NCBI GenBank assembly: GCA_025459175.1
Contig: JALORC010000015.1
Span: 124,001 to 188,000, forward strand
DNA: 64,000 nt
Reading direction: 5' to 3'
Source of the DNA: Planctomycetota bacterium
Lineage (GTDB): Bacteria; Planctomycetota; UBA1135; UBA2386
Shown piece after piece: positions 37,801 through 44,878 of this stretch. The notes under the pieces are model-generated. The model worked only from the letters and a program-made list of their open reading frames with translations. It did not search any database and was not told where the DNA came from. A program made the translations under genes and the position numbers. How positions within the stretch are numbered: the first letter of the stretch is position 1; every line of letters begins with the position of its first letter.

Positions 37801-39275
37801 CCCGGTCCGGTGCCGGGCCGCCGGGTGAACAGCTTGCAGCGGCCGTCCGCGACCTCGAACAGGTTGCGCCAGTTGCCGATCGTCTCCGACGTGCCGAGCC
37901 ACAGGCAGCCGGCCGGACGCAGCGCGTAGTGCAGCATCGACAGGATGCGCTGTTGCAGCACCGGGTCCAGGTAGATCAGCAGGTTGCGGCAGCTGACCAG
38001 GTCCATGCGGGAGAACGGCGGATCGACCAGCACGTCGTGCCGGGAGAACACGCAGGCGTCGCGGATCGTCTTGCAGATCCGGTAGCCGCCGTCGACCTCG
38101 ACGAAGAACCGCTGCAGCCGCACCGGCGACACGTCGGCGGCGATGTCCTTGCCGTAGACGCCGGCTCGCGCGCGCTCGATGCTGGCGGCGTTGATGTCGG
38201 TGGCGAACACCTGCAGCGTGGCCGGGATGCCGGCCACCTCTGCCGCCTCGAAGAACGCGATCGCCAGCGAGTAGGCCTCCTGTCCGCTCGAGCAACCGAG
38301 CGTCCAGATGCGCACCGGATCGGTGCGGGAGCGGTTCTGCAGCAGGCGCGGGAACACCGTGCTCGCCAGCACCGCGAAGGCCCCCGGGTCGCGGAAGAAG
38401 CTGGTGACGCCGATCAGGATGTCCTGGTAGAGGGCGGCCAGTTCGTTCGGCGTGCGGCGCAGGTGCTCCACGTAGGTGCCGAGGTCGTTCCACTTCCCGA
38501 ACACCATGCGGCGGGTGATCCGGCGGAACACCGTGTTGGACTTGTAGTGGCGGAAGTCGACGCCGCTCGCCTGCAGCAGCAGCTCCAGCACCGCGCCGAA
38601 GCCGGGCTCCTCGCCGAGGTCGGTCGCGGCAGCGGTCTGCTCCACGTGCGGATGGCGGCCGATGCGGACCAGTTCGCGCGCGATCGCGTCGGGCGGCAGC
38701 ACGAAGTCGACGCAGCCCGAGTCGATGGCGCTGTGCGGCATGCTGCCTTGCTGGGCCGTCGCGTCCTGGGCGAAGGTGATGCCGCCCTCGGCCTTGATCG
38801 CCTCCAGCCCGAGCGTGCCGTCGGTCGCGGTCCCCGACAGCACCACACCGATCGCCCGGTGGCGCTGGTCCTGCGCCAGCGCGCGGAAGAACTGGTCGAT
38901 CGGATGGTGCAGCCCGTGCCCCTGGCGCGGCAGCAGCTGCAGCGCCCCGGCGGCGATCACCATGTTCTGGCCGGGCGGGATCACATAGACGTGATCGGGC
39001 TCGACCCGAACCGGCGCGATCACCTCGGCGACCGGCATCGCCGTGGCCCGCGACAGGATCTCGGCCAGCGCACTCGGGTGCGACGGGGCGAGGTGTTGCA
39101 CCAGCACGAAGGCCATGCCGGTGTCCGCCGGCAGCGCCAAGAGCAGCTGCGTGAAGGCCTCGAGCCCGCCGGCTGACGCGCCGATGCCGACGATCGGCAA
39201 CCCGGCCGCGCGATCGGCGAGGGACGGTGGTGAGGCCGGTGCGGTGGTCGGCGGGTCGAGGGGGTCGGTGGTCAT
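34836..39275 (-). CDS. CheB-CheR-PAS-histidine kinase-receiver hybrid protein
   Basis: The 1479-residue product starts at the ATG at 39275, overlapping the kinase gene stop (TGATG). In order: CheB methylesterase (GIGASAGGLEAF, VQHLAPSHPS, GTATDGTLGL; residues 28-205), CheR methyltransferase (YQDILIGVTSFFRDPGAF, CSSGQEAYSLA; 225-490), a coiled coil of ANEELQSx heptads (650-730), three PAS domains (about 748-845, 852-965, 975-1090), HisKA with FLAMLSHELRSPL near 1117, HATPase (LLTNAIKF, DDGIGI, GLGIGLAL), and a receiver with Asp in VVLLDIGLPGLSG. The motifs look intact. Such proteins couple methylation modules to two-component signalling. It is the last gene of the regulator-kinase-hybrid operon. 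Confidence 0.92.
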   Translation of the reverse strand: MTTDPLDPPTTAPASPPSLADRAAGLPIVGIGASAGGLEAFTQLLLALPADTGMAFVLVQHLAPSHPSALAEILSRATAMPVAEVIAPVRVEPDHVYVIPPGQNMVIAAGALQLLPRQGHGLHHPIDQFFRALAQDQRHRAIGVVLSGTATDGTLGLEAIKAEGGITFAQDATAQQGSMPHSAIDSGCVDFVLPPDAIARELVRIGRHPHVEQTAAATDLGEEPGFGAVLELLLQASGVDFRHYKSNTVFRRITRRMVFGKWNDLGTYVEHLRRTPNELAALYQDILIGVTSFFRDPGAFAVLASTVFPRLLQNRSRTDPVRIWTLGCSSGQEAYSLAIAFFEAAEVAGIPATLQVFATDINAASIERARAGVYGKDIAADVSPVRLQRFFVEVDGGYRICKTIRDACVFSRHDVLVDPPFSRMDLVSCRNLLIYLDPVLQQRILSMLHYALRPAGCLWLGTSETIGNWRNLFEVADGRCKLFTRRPGTGPGLFPVQHGGALRSPFLAAAARPRVATELPREADRVLLHRFAPPGVLVSAELDILQYRGDTDPWLAPAAGKASLSLMKMLREGLPTGVQAAIRRSEQTKLAARETGLRVKTPRGYQAAAVEVIPLRGQGEAMDGGYLVLFEAVATAGGPAPAPLPAARTASELDHERLEQELAATRDYLQSVIEQQETANEELQSANEEVQSANEELQSTNEELETSKEEIESSNEELATVNGELNERNLELHRSNDDLENLFASVQMVLVMLDPELRVRRFTPLAEHWFHLLPTDVGSRLVDRRLELDGLTDLEPLLVRVRDTARAEELEVRDRRGRWHALRVRPYRTRDKAVDGLIVMLVDIDSLKRSQITTESIVATVHEPLLVLDGELRVRSASRAFHATFGSAPESTLGKVLYELGEREWDLPGLRPLLAAVLEHGEPFSGYEVVNDAAARGKRVLRLNARRLVQAAGEPPSILLAIEDVTDRKQAQAALQVSELRFRRLFEASKDGILILDADSHQITHVNPFLTQLLGYPPSHFLGKELWEIGFLRDKQASQAAMRQITEQGSVRYETMPLEGSDGRLHPVEMVANMYEEDRHRVIQCNIRDIADRSRMEALMRGQAAELSDLHRRKDEFLAMLSHELRSPLAPIANAVRLLGLEHGAESPLQQQARGIIVRQLAQLQHLVDDLLEVSRITTGRLQLRRERVAARDLVEHAVETVRPLLEQRRQALVLSLANEPIVLDADVARLEQVLNNLLTNAIKFTDPGGHLAVSMQLEGDRCVLRVRDDGIGIAPALLPRVFDLFAQGERSLDRSQGGLGIGLALVQRLTELHGGTVEVHSTVGQGSEFVVRLPVVATEVPSPPAAAAPPAVPRPLRVLVVDDNVDTVLSFSMLLQAAGHEVDTAFDGPMAVQTALARRPDVVLLDIGLPGLSGYEVAAQLRLEPSLRGTVLVALTGYGQEADRLQAKQAGFDHHLTKPADFGRLERILLDAAASKAT

Positions 39276-40321
39276 CAGGGGCTCGTCGCGTGGTCGGTGG
39301 GGCTGGTTCGGTCGGGTCCGTGCGGCGACGGCGACGAGCGATCGGTGGGGTCGGCTGCGGGCCGCGGCGGCCCTGGACCGTGATACCGGGGCAGGGTCAC
39401 GACGAACTCGCCGCCGCCCTCGGCGTGGTTGTGCAGTTCGATCGTGCCGCGATGGTGTTCGACGATGCGCTTGGCGATGGCGAGGGCGCCGCCGGTGGCG
39501 GGCGTCGGCGTTCCGGCGGTGGTCGGTGTGCCGAACCAATCGAACACCGACGCCAGTTCCGAGCCGGCGATCGTCAGGCCGTGGTGCCGGACCCGGAACC
39601 GGACCGATGCGCCGACGGCGCCGACCTGCAGTTCGACCCGCGCGCCGCGCCACGAGGCGTTCACCGCGAAGCGCAGCACGCTCTCGAGCATCGCCTCCAG
39701 CAACGCCTGGGCGCCGGCGACCTCGAGCGGCTCCGGATCGAGGCCCGCGTCGGCGACGGTGAGCACCACGTGCACCCCGCGGCCGTCCGCGAACGACCGC
39801 GACCGGCGCACGGCTTCGACCATCAGGTCGTTGCAGTGCACGGGCACGTGGTGGCCGGCCGCCGCGATCGACGGTGCGTCGACGAGCCGCAGGAAGCCGT
39901 CGAGCAGCGCCGAGAAGTGCAGCGTGTAGTCGGCGAGGTGCCGCGCGTGGATCCGCACCGCCGCGGCATCGTCGCTGCAGCGCACCAGCAGCTCGGCGTG
40001 GTTGAGCACGACGGTGAGCGGGGTCCGGAGCTCGTGGGCGACGCCGTCGACGAAGCGCGTCTGCGCCGCCGCGAGCCGGGCCAGCCGCTCCGCCTGCTGC
40101 TCGACCTGCTGCTGCAGCGAGCTGCATTGCACCGCGGCCCGGTGCGACATCCGGGCCACCGCCACGGTCGCCGTCAGCAGTGCCGCTGCCAGCAGCCACG
40201 CCGACGTGGCCGAGGCACTGCCGGCGCCCAGCCACACGGCGAGCAGCGCCAGCAGGCCCGCCGCGGCGAGCAGCGCCCAGGGCGCGCGGGGTGGTGACGT
40301 CCGCCCGGTGGCGAGGCTCAA
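39275..40321 (-). CDS. Sensor histidine kinase with degenerate ATP-binding motifs
   Basis: The 348-residue product starts at a TTG (40321) that overlaps the regulator stop (TTGA). Two membrane helices (about 14-34 and 39-57) flank almost no periplasmic loop. The H-box is intact, RFVDGVAHELRTPL with His96. In the ATPase domain the N-box Asn is lost (LESVLRFAV) and the G1 Asp is replaced (RVRHHGLTI), while a Gly-rich segment (GGALAIAKRIVEHHRG) remains. Autophosphorylation by this protein alone is doubtful. Its paralogue at 22109-23017 has the opposite defect. The C-terminus is a Pro/Asp/Ser-rich tail. It should pass phosphate to the OmpR-family regulator made from the same mRNA. Confidence 0.85.
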   Translation of the reverse strand: MSLATGRTSPPRAPWALLAAAGLLALLAVWLGAGSASATSAWLLAAALLTATVAVARMSHRAAVQCSSLQQQVEQQAERLARLAAAQTRFVDGVAHELRTPLTVVLNHAELLVRCSDDAAAVRIHARHLADYTLHFSALLDGFLRLVDAPSIAAAGHHVPVHCNDLMVEAVRRSRSFADGRGVHVVLTVADAGLDPEPLEVAGAQALLEAMLESVLRFAVNASWRGARVELQVGAVGASVRFRVRHHGLTIAGSELASVFDWFGTPTTAGTPTPATGGALAIAKRIVEHHRGTIELHNHAEGGGEFVVTLPRYHGPGPPRPAADPTDRSSPSPHGPDRTSPTDHATSP

Positions 40322-41028
40322 CTCGGCCCGACAGGGCGACCGGCTTCGCTCGGTTCGGTGTGTTCGACGAATCGGTAGCCGCTGCCGATCACCGTCTCGA
40401 TGCGCGGCGGCTTGCGGTCGCGATCGACCTTGCGGCGCAGCGACGACACGTAGACGTCGATGACGTTGCTGCTCGACTCGTAGTTCATGTCCCAGACGCT
40501 CTCGCTGATCATCGTGCGGGTCAGCAGCTTGCGCGGGTTGCGCAGGAAGTATTCGAGCAGCGCGAACTCCTTCGCCGACAGCTTGACGGCGACCCCGCCC
40601 TGGCTGACCCGGTGCTCGTGCAGGTCCATGACCAGATCGCCGGAGCGCAGCACCGCGCCTTCGGTCGCCTGCGCGCGGCGCAGCAGGCTGCGCAGGCGCG
40701 CCAGCAGTTCGTCCATCTGGAACGGCTTCGTCAGGTAGTCGTCGGCGCCGGCATCGAGGCCCTTCACCTTGTCCTCGGTCGCGGTCAGGGCCGTCAGCAT
40801 CAGGATCGGCGTGGTCACCTTCTGCCGCCGCAGCTGCCGGCACAGTTCGATGCCGTCGCGATCGCCGAGCATCAGATCGAGCACGATCACGTCATGGCGG
40901 TGCACGACGGCGATCTCGTCGCCTTCGTCCGCGGTCGCGGCGACGTCGACCACGTAGCCCTGTTGTTCGAGGCCCGACTTGATCGACTGCGCCAGCCTGG
41001 CATTGTCCTCGATGAGCAGCGTGCGCAT
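40318..41028 (-). CDS. OmpR/PhoB-family response regulator
   Basis: The 236-residue product starts at the ATG at 41028, after AAGGGAATTC. The receiver has the acidic pair at 7-8 (IEDN), phospho-acceptor Asp51 (VIVLDLMLGDRDG), a Thr/Ala switch in LMLTALTA and Lys in YLTKPF. A winged helix follows (VKLSAKEFALLEYFLRNPRKLLTRTMI, YVSSLRRKVD). Members bind direct repeats at about 11-bp spacing; such repeats occur upstream of this gene and at three other places in the window. It heads the operon with two kinase genes. Confidence 0.95.
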   Translation of the reverse strand: MRTLLIEDNARLAQSIKSGLEQQGYVVDVAATADEGDEIAVVHRHDVIVLDLMLGDRDGIELCRQLRRQKVTTPILMLTALTATEDKVKGLDAGADDYLTKPFQMDELLARLRSLLRRAQATEGAVLRSGDLVMDLHEHRVSQGGVAVKLSAKEFALLEYFLRNPRKLLTRTMISESVWDMNYESSSNVIDVYVSSLRRKVDRDRKPPRIETVIGSGYRFVEHTEPSEAGRPVGPS

Positions 41029-41222
41029 GAATTCCCTTGGTGGCGAAGGGCACAGTAGTCGTCCCGATCCCTTCGCGGTCCTGGCAAAAGGGCGTAGCAG
41101 GGGAAATCAGGTCGGGGCGCGGTGGGTGGCCGCAGCGGCATCGATGGCGCTTGCCGCGGCGGGTCGGCCGGGGCACGAGCCCCGCACCAGGACCGCATGG
41201 TGACCATGGAACGAGGCGCAGC

Positions 41223-41247
41223 TGAGCCCGGCATGAAACCGGCGTGA
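41223..41247. promoter_or_regulatory. 11-bp-period response-regulator box upstream of the regulator operon
   Basis: TGA at 41223, 41234 and 41245, exactly 11 bp apart, with GGCATGAAACC and GGCGTGAAATC as adjacent near-identical repeats. On the operon strand this is TTTCACGCCGG, TTTCATGCCGG. It ends 195 bp before the regulator start, in a 256-bp gap. Confidence 0.55.
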
Positions 41248-41284
41248 AATCGGCTTCATGCGCTCGCCGGCCACCCTGCCTGGT

Positions 41285-43729
41285 TCACAGCGCGCCGAGC
41301 ACGAACTGCAGCGCGTTCGAACCGGTGATCGCCGTCACGTTGCCGAGCCCATCGAGCTCGAGGCCGAGCACCTGGTGCTCGAAACTCGCGCCGACCAGCG
41401 CCGGTGCGTTCGGGATCGCCAACACCGGCCGTGCGATCCCACCGCTGCTCGGCAGCAACTGCACCAGATCGCCGGTGGCCAGCAGCGAACAGCCCGGCAC
41501 CCCGGCGGGATGCAGCAGCGACAGCGGCAGCGACCACGACGCGAAGCCGTGCACCGACAACGCCAGCGACGGCGTGGGCAGGCCGCGCGCCTCGGTCGCC
41601 AGCGTCGAGGCGAGCCAGGCCGGCTCGCGCGCGACCAGCGTCACCGGGCCCGCACTGCCGACGCAGCCGCCGCCGCGGTCGAGCACGCTGGCCGGACAGC
41701 CCGGCACCAGTTGCGCGAAGTAGGCCTGCACCGCGCCGGCGGCCTGCACGAACTCGCCGTGCACCACCACGGTGCCGCTCGGCGACTTCACCACATCGGC
41801 GCGGCCTTGCGTCTCGGCCAGCAGCGTCCAGCCCGAACCGCTCCAGCGATGCACCGTGCTCTCGATGACGTTGCCCGGCTGGCGAATCGTCCCGGCCACC
41901 ACCACGCCGTTCGGCAGCACCGCCAGCGACGCCACCGGATACGGCAGCCCGGCGCCGAGCGGCTGCCACGCGGTGCCGTCCCAGCGCGCGATGTGGGCTG
42001 GTTGCGTGAACGAGCCGCCGGCGAGCACGTCGCCGTTCGGCAGCACGGCCAGGGCCCGGATCAGGCCGTTCAGCGGCGCGCCGAACGGCGTCAGCTGGGT
42101 GCCGTTCCAGCGCGCCAGCTCGACGTTGCTGCCGCCGATCTGGTGGGTGCCGGACAGCAGCACCTCGCCGCCGGGCAGGCCGGTGATCGCTTGTGGGAAC
42201 GAACCGGGCAGGCCAGTGAAATGGAGCGTGCTGCCGTCCCAGCGCGCGAAGCCACCCTGGGTCGGGAACAGCTCCTGGTACGACAGCAGCGCGTCGCCGT
42301 TCGCGGCGAGGCCGAGCTGTTGCACGAGGCGCGTGCCCCACAGGCCGGTGCCGATCGGCTGCAGCTGGCTGCCGTTCCACTCCATCACGAAGTCGAGGCC
42401 GCCGGTGGTCGCATTCGGGAACGTGCCGATCACGACCGCCGAGCCATCGGGGCGCGCGAGCATGCGGCGCGGGGCCGCGGTCGCCGACGAGGCGACCGGA
42501 ATCCAGGTGCTGCCCACCAGGCGCGCGAAGCGATTGCAGGGGGTGCCGTCGACCTGCGCCAGATTGCCACCGACCAGGTAGCCACCGTCGGCGAGTGCGG
42601 CGACCGCGGTGATCGGACCATCGGTGCCGCGGTTGGGCGGCGCCCACGCGGTGCCGTTCCAGCGCGCGACGTTGCGCGCGGGCACCAGCGCGGTCGGCGC
42701 GAACCGGCCCGTGGCCAGCACGTCGTTGCCGGCCCAGGCGTGGAACGTGAAGGCGCCGCCGGGCGCGGCCGTCGAGGCACTCCACGGCGCGAACTGCGTC
42801 CAGGTGCCGCTCGCGTTCGACCACGGCGCGCCGCCGCTCTGCACCAGCAGCGCCCCGCCCGGCAGTGGCGCCAGCACGGTCGGCGATGCCGGCAGACCCT
42901 GGCCGACGTCGATCCAGGTGCTGCCGTTCCAGCGCGCCAGGGTCGCGGTCCCGGTCGGGGTCGCGAACGAGCCGATGGCGACCAGGTTGCCGGCCGTGTC
43001 GGCGATCAGCCGGGACGCGTTCTGGACGCCCTGCCCGACCGGATGCCATTGGCTGCCGTCGAAGCGCGCGATGCGGTCGCAGTTGACGCCGCCGATCTGC
43101 AGGAACAGGCCGGCGGCGATCAGGTCGCCGTTCGGCAGGCGCTGCAGCCGTTCGACGCTGCCGAGCAGGAACGGCGTGGTGGGATTGCCCATTGCCAGCC
43201 ACGCGGTGCCGTTCCAGCGCGCGATGCCGTGGATCGGGGCGCCGCCGATACCTTGGAAGGTGCCGCCGGCGATCACCTCGCCGGTAGCGAGCAACGCCAC
43301 GGCGCTGACGCCGATGAAGAACGTGTTGCCGAGTTGTGGGCCGAGCTGCACCCAGCTGCTGCCGTTCCACTCGAACACCAGGCTGCCCAAGGTGGCGGCG
43401 ACCAGTCGGCCGGTGCCGTCGGCGGCGAGCGCCGTCAAATCGCCGGGCAGGCCGTTGCCGAGCGCCAACCAGGTGCCGGTGCTCGGCTCGTAGGCGGCGA
43501 CGTTGCTGCAGGCGAGGTTGCCGGCGGTGCGGAACTTGCCGCCGAGCACCAGCAGCTCCGGCAGCGGGCCCGTTCCATCCGGGTCCCAGGGCTGGCTCAG
43601 GTAGACGTCCCCATCGGCGCCCGCCAGGGCAGCCGCCGGCGCGAAGCTGCTGCTGCACGGTGGCTGGGCGGCGAGTGGGGCGGCGAGGGCGCAGCCCGCG
43701 GCGACCGGAATGAGCATGGCGGCGCGCAT
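41285..43729 (-). CDS. Secreted delta-60-like beta-propeller protein
   Basis: The 814-residue product starts at the ATG at 43729, which gives a short signal peptide (MRAAMLIPVAAGCALAAPLAA-Q). The mature part has about fifteen blades of 40-45 residues with LPNGDLIAAGxF, GGxxxxxIARWNGTxW and xLGxG cores, then a C-terminal beta domain of about 130 residues (VTLVAREPAWLAST, FVLGAL end). It is a paralogue of the truncated gene at 1-1703, sharing WDPDGTGPLPELLVLGGKF-like residues. A surface or periplasmic role is likely; no catalytic site seen. It is divergent from nrdR. Confidence 0.85.
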   Translation of the reverse strand: MRAAMLIPVAAGCALAAPLAAQPPCSSSFAPAAALAGADGDVYLSQPWDPDGTGPLPELLVLGGKFRTAGNLACSNVAAYEPSTGTWLALGNGLPGDLTALAADGTGRLVAATLGSLVFEWNGSSWVQLGPQLGNTFFIGVSAVALLATGEVIAGGTFQGIGGAPIHGIARWNGTAWLAMGNPTTPFLLGSVERLQRLPNGDLIAAGLFLQIGGVNCDRIARFDGSQWHPVGQGVQNASRLIADTAGNLVAIGSFATPTGTATLARWNGSTWIDVGQGLPASPTVLAPLPGGALLVQSGGAPWSNASGTWTQFAPWSASTAAPGGAFTFHAWAGNDVLATGRFAPTALVPARNVARWNGTAWAPPNRGTDGPITAVAALADGGYLVGGNLAQVDGTPCNRFARLVGSTWIPVASSATAAPRRMLARPDGSAVVIGTFPNATTGGLDFVMEWNGSQLQPIGTGLWGTRLVQQLGLAANGDALLSYQELFPTQGGFARWDGSTLHFTGLPGSFPQAITGLPGGEVLLSGTHQIGGSNVELARWNGTQLTPFGAPLNGLIRALAVLPNGDVLAGGSFTQPAHIARWDGTAWQPLGAGLPYPVASLAVLPNGVVVAGTIRQPGNVIESTVHRWSGSGWTLLAETQGRADVVKSPSGTVVVHGEFVQAAGAVQAYFAQLVPGCPASVLDRGGGCVGSAGPVTLVAREPAWLASTLATEARGLPTPSLALSVHGFASWSLPLSLLHPAGVPGCSLLATGDLVQLLPSSGGIARPVLAIPNAPALVGASFEHQVLGLELDGLGNVTAITGSNALQFVLGAL

Positions 43730-43828
43730 CGCGGCATTGTCGCCGCGGATCGGCGGTCCGCCAGACACCGTTCCCGTTCGCGTCGGCCAAGAGCTCGCCG
43801 CGATGCAGGATCTTCCATGCCTCTGTCT

Positions 43829-43858
43829 TTGACACACAACGGGTTGGGCCAGTATGGT
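43829..43858 (+). promoter_or_regulatory. Sigma70-type promoter of nrdR
   Basis: TTGACA at 43829-43834 and TATGGT at 43853-43858 are 18 bp apart. Transcription would start near 43865, about 100 nt before the nrdR ATG. It is the clearest housekeeping promoter in the window. Confidence 0.6.
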
Positions 43859-43967
43859 CCGACCGTCTGCAGGGCCAGATCGTCCAGGGTCAGCTGGAAG
43901 TTCTGTCCACCGAGTAACACCCTCGCGTCGCCGCTCGTGGCGTCCGGCGTGAGGGCAGCGAGCCGTC

Positions 43968-44462
43968 ATGCGCTGTCCGTACTGCAAGGCCGACAATGAT
44001 CGCGTCATCGATTCCCGCGCCAGCGCGGACGGTTTCGCAATTCGTCGTCGCCGCGTCTGCTCCGACTGTGGCCGCCGCTACACGACCTACGAACGGGTCG
44101 AGACGGCGCCGCTGCGAGTGGTCAAGAAGAACGGAGAGCGCACGGCGTTCGATCGCCAGAAGGTGCTCGGTGGCATGTTGCGGGCGTGCGAGAAGCGACC
44201 GGTGTCCCTCGATCAACTCGAGGTGATCGCCGACCGCATCGAACGCCAGTGCATGGAGGCCTTCGACAAGGAGGTGCCGAGCAAGGTGATCGGCAACCTC
44301 ATCATGCAGGAGCTTCGACAACTCGATCAGGTGGCGTATGTCCGCTTCGCGTCGGTCTACCGCGAATTCAAGGACGTCACGCAGTTCCTCGACGAGTTGA
44401 AGCCCATGCTGGAGAAGCGGCGGGAGGGTGGTCATGAAGAGGCGGACGGAGCATCTGGTTGA
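43968..44462 (+). CDS. nrdR: Transcriptional repressor NrdR
   Basis: The 164-residue product has the NrdR layout: a zinc ribbon with Cys3, Cys6, Cys31 and Cys34 (MRCPYCKADNDRVIDSR, RRRRVCSDCGRRYTTYE), then an ATP-cone (VVKKNGERTAFDRQKVLGGMLRACEKRPV and YVRFASVYREFKD). NrdR senses ATP/dATP and represses ribonucleotide reductase genes. No reductase gene is in the window. The tail of the gene overlaps the next gene by 29 bp. Confidence 0.96.
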   Translation: MRCPYCKADNDRVIDSRASADGFAIRRRRVCSDCGRRYTTYERVETAPLRVVKKNGERTAFDRQKVLGGMLRACEKRPVSLDQLEVIADRIERQCMEAFDKEVPSKVIGNLIMQELRQLDQVAYVRFASVYREFKDVTQFLDELKPMLEKRREGGHEEADGASG

Positions 44463-44874
44463 GAAGCGCTGCGGTCGGCGCGAGTTCCTGCGCGCCACCA
44501 AGCTGGCGCGATCGATCCATCTCGCCCTGCACAGCGTCGGCGTCGACGAGGACTGGCGCGCGCTGGAGCTGGCCAACGTCGTGCTGCAGGCCTTGCGGCA
44601 GAAGCGCGCCGCTGGTGATGGCGACGGCAGCGAGGTCGTGTTGACGACCACCGAGATCGCCGACGCGGTGCAGCACCTGCTGGTCGTGACCGGCCAGGCG
44701 CCGGCGGCCGTCGCGTACGGCGCCGTCGCGGCCGAACGCGGCCGCCGCCGCCAGAGTGTCGCGGTGCTCGGCCGGTTCGGCGGCCCGGCCCCGGTGGTGG
44801 CGCCGCTGCTGGCCAGCCTGCCCGAAACCGTGGCGGAGCCCGGGCTGCGGCCGCAACGCCGCTTCGGGGAGTGA
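44434..44874 (+). CDS. Stand-alone ATP-cone domain protein
   Basis: The 146-residue product starts at the ATG at 44434, with GGAGG eight bases upstream inside the end of nrdR. Residues 8-100 form an ATP-cone: VEKRCGRREFLRATKLARSIHLAL, a central helix, and TTTEIADAVQHLLVVTGQAPAAVAYGAV. The rest is a short Pro/Ala-rich tail. There is no zinc ribbon, so it is not a second NrdR. ATP-cones bind ATP or dATP and control oligomer state. Its position between nrdR and smc suggests a nucleotide-sensing partner of NrdR. I do not know a named family for it. Confidence 0.75.
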   Translation: MKRRTEHLVEKRCGRREFLRATKLARSIHLALHSVGVDEDWRALELANVVLQALRQKRAAGDGDGSEVVLTTTEIADAVQHLLVVTGQAPAAVAYGAVAAERGRRRQSVAVLGRFGGPAPVVAPLLASLPETVAEPGLRPQRRFGE

Positions 44875-44878
44875 GCGC

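Noticed and set aside
41285-43729. Apparent tandem DNA repeats (GCCGTTCCAGCGCGCGATG-like)
   Set aside because: They are the codons of the IARWNGT blade motif in a repeat protein, not a CRISPR or satellite.
43597-43920. Open frame on the minus strand starting VLLGGQNFQLTLDDLALQ
   Set aside because: It overlaps the start and upstream region of the propeller gene, loses protein-like character after about 35 residues and matches nothing I recognise.
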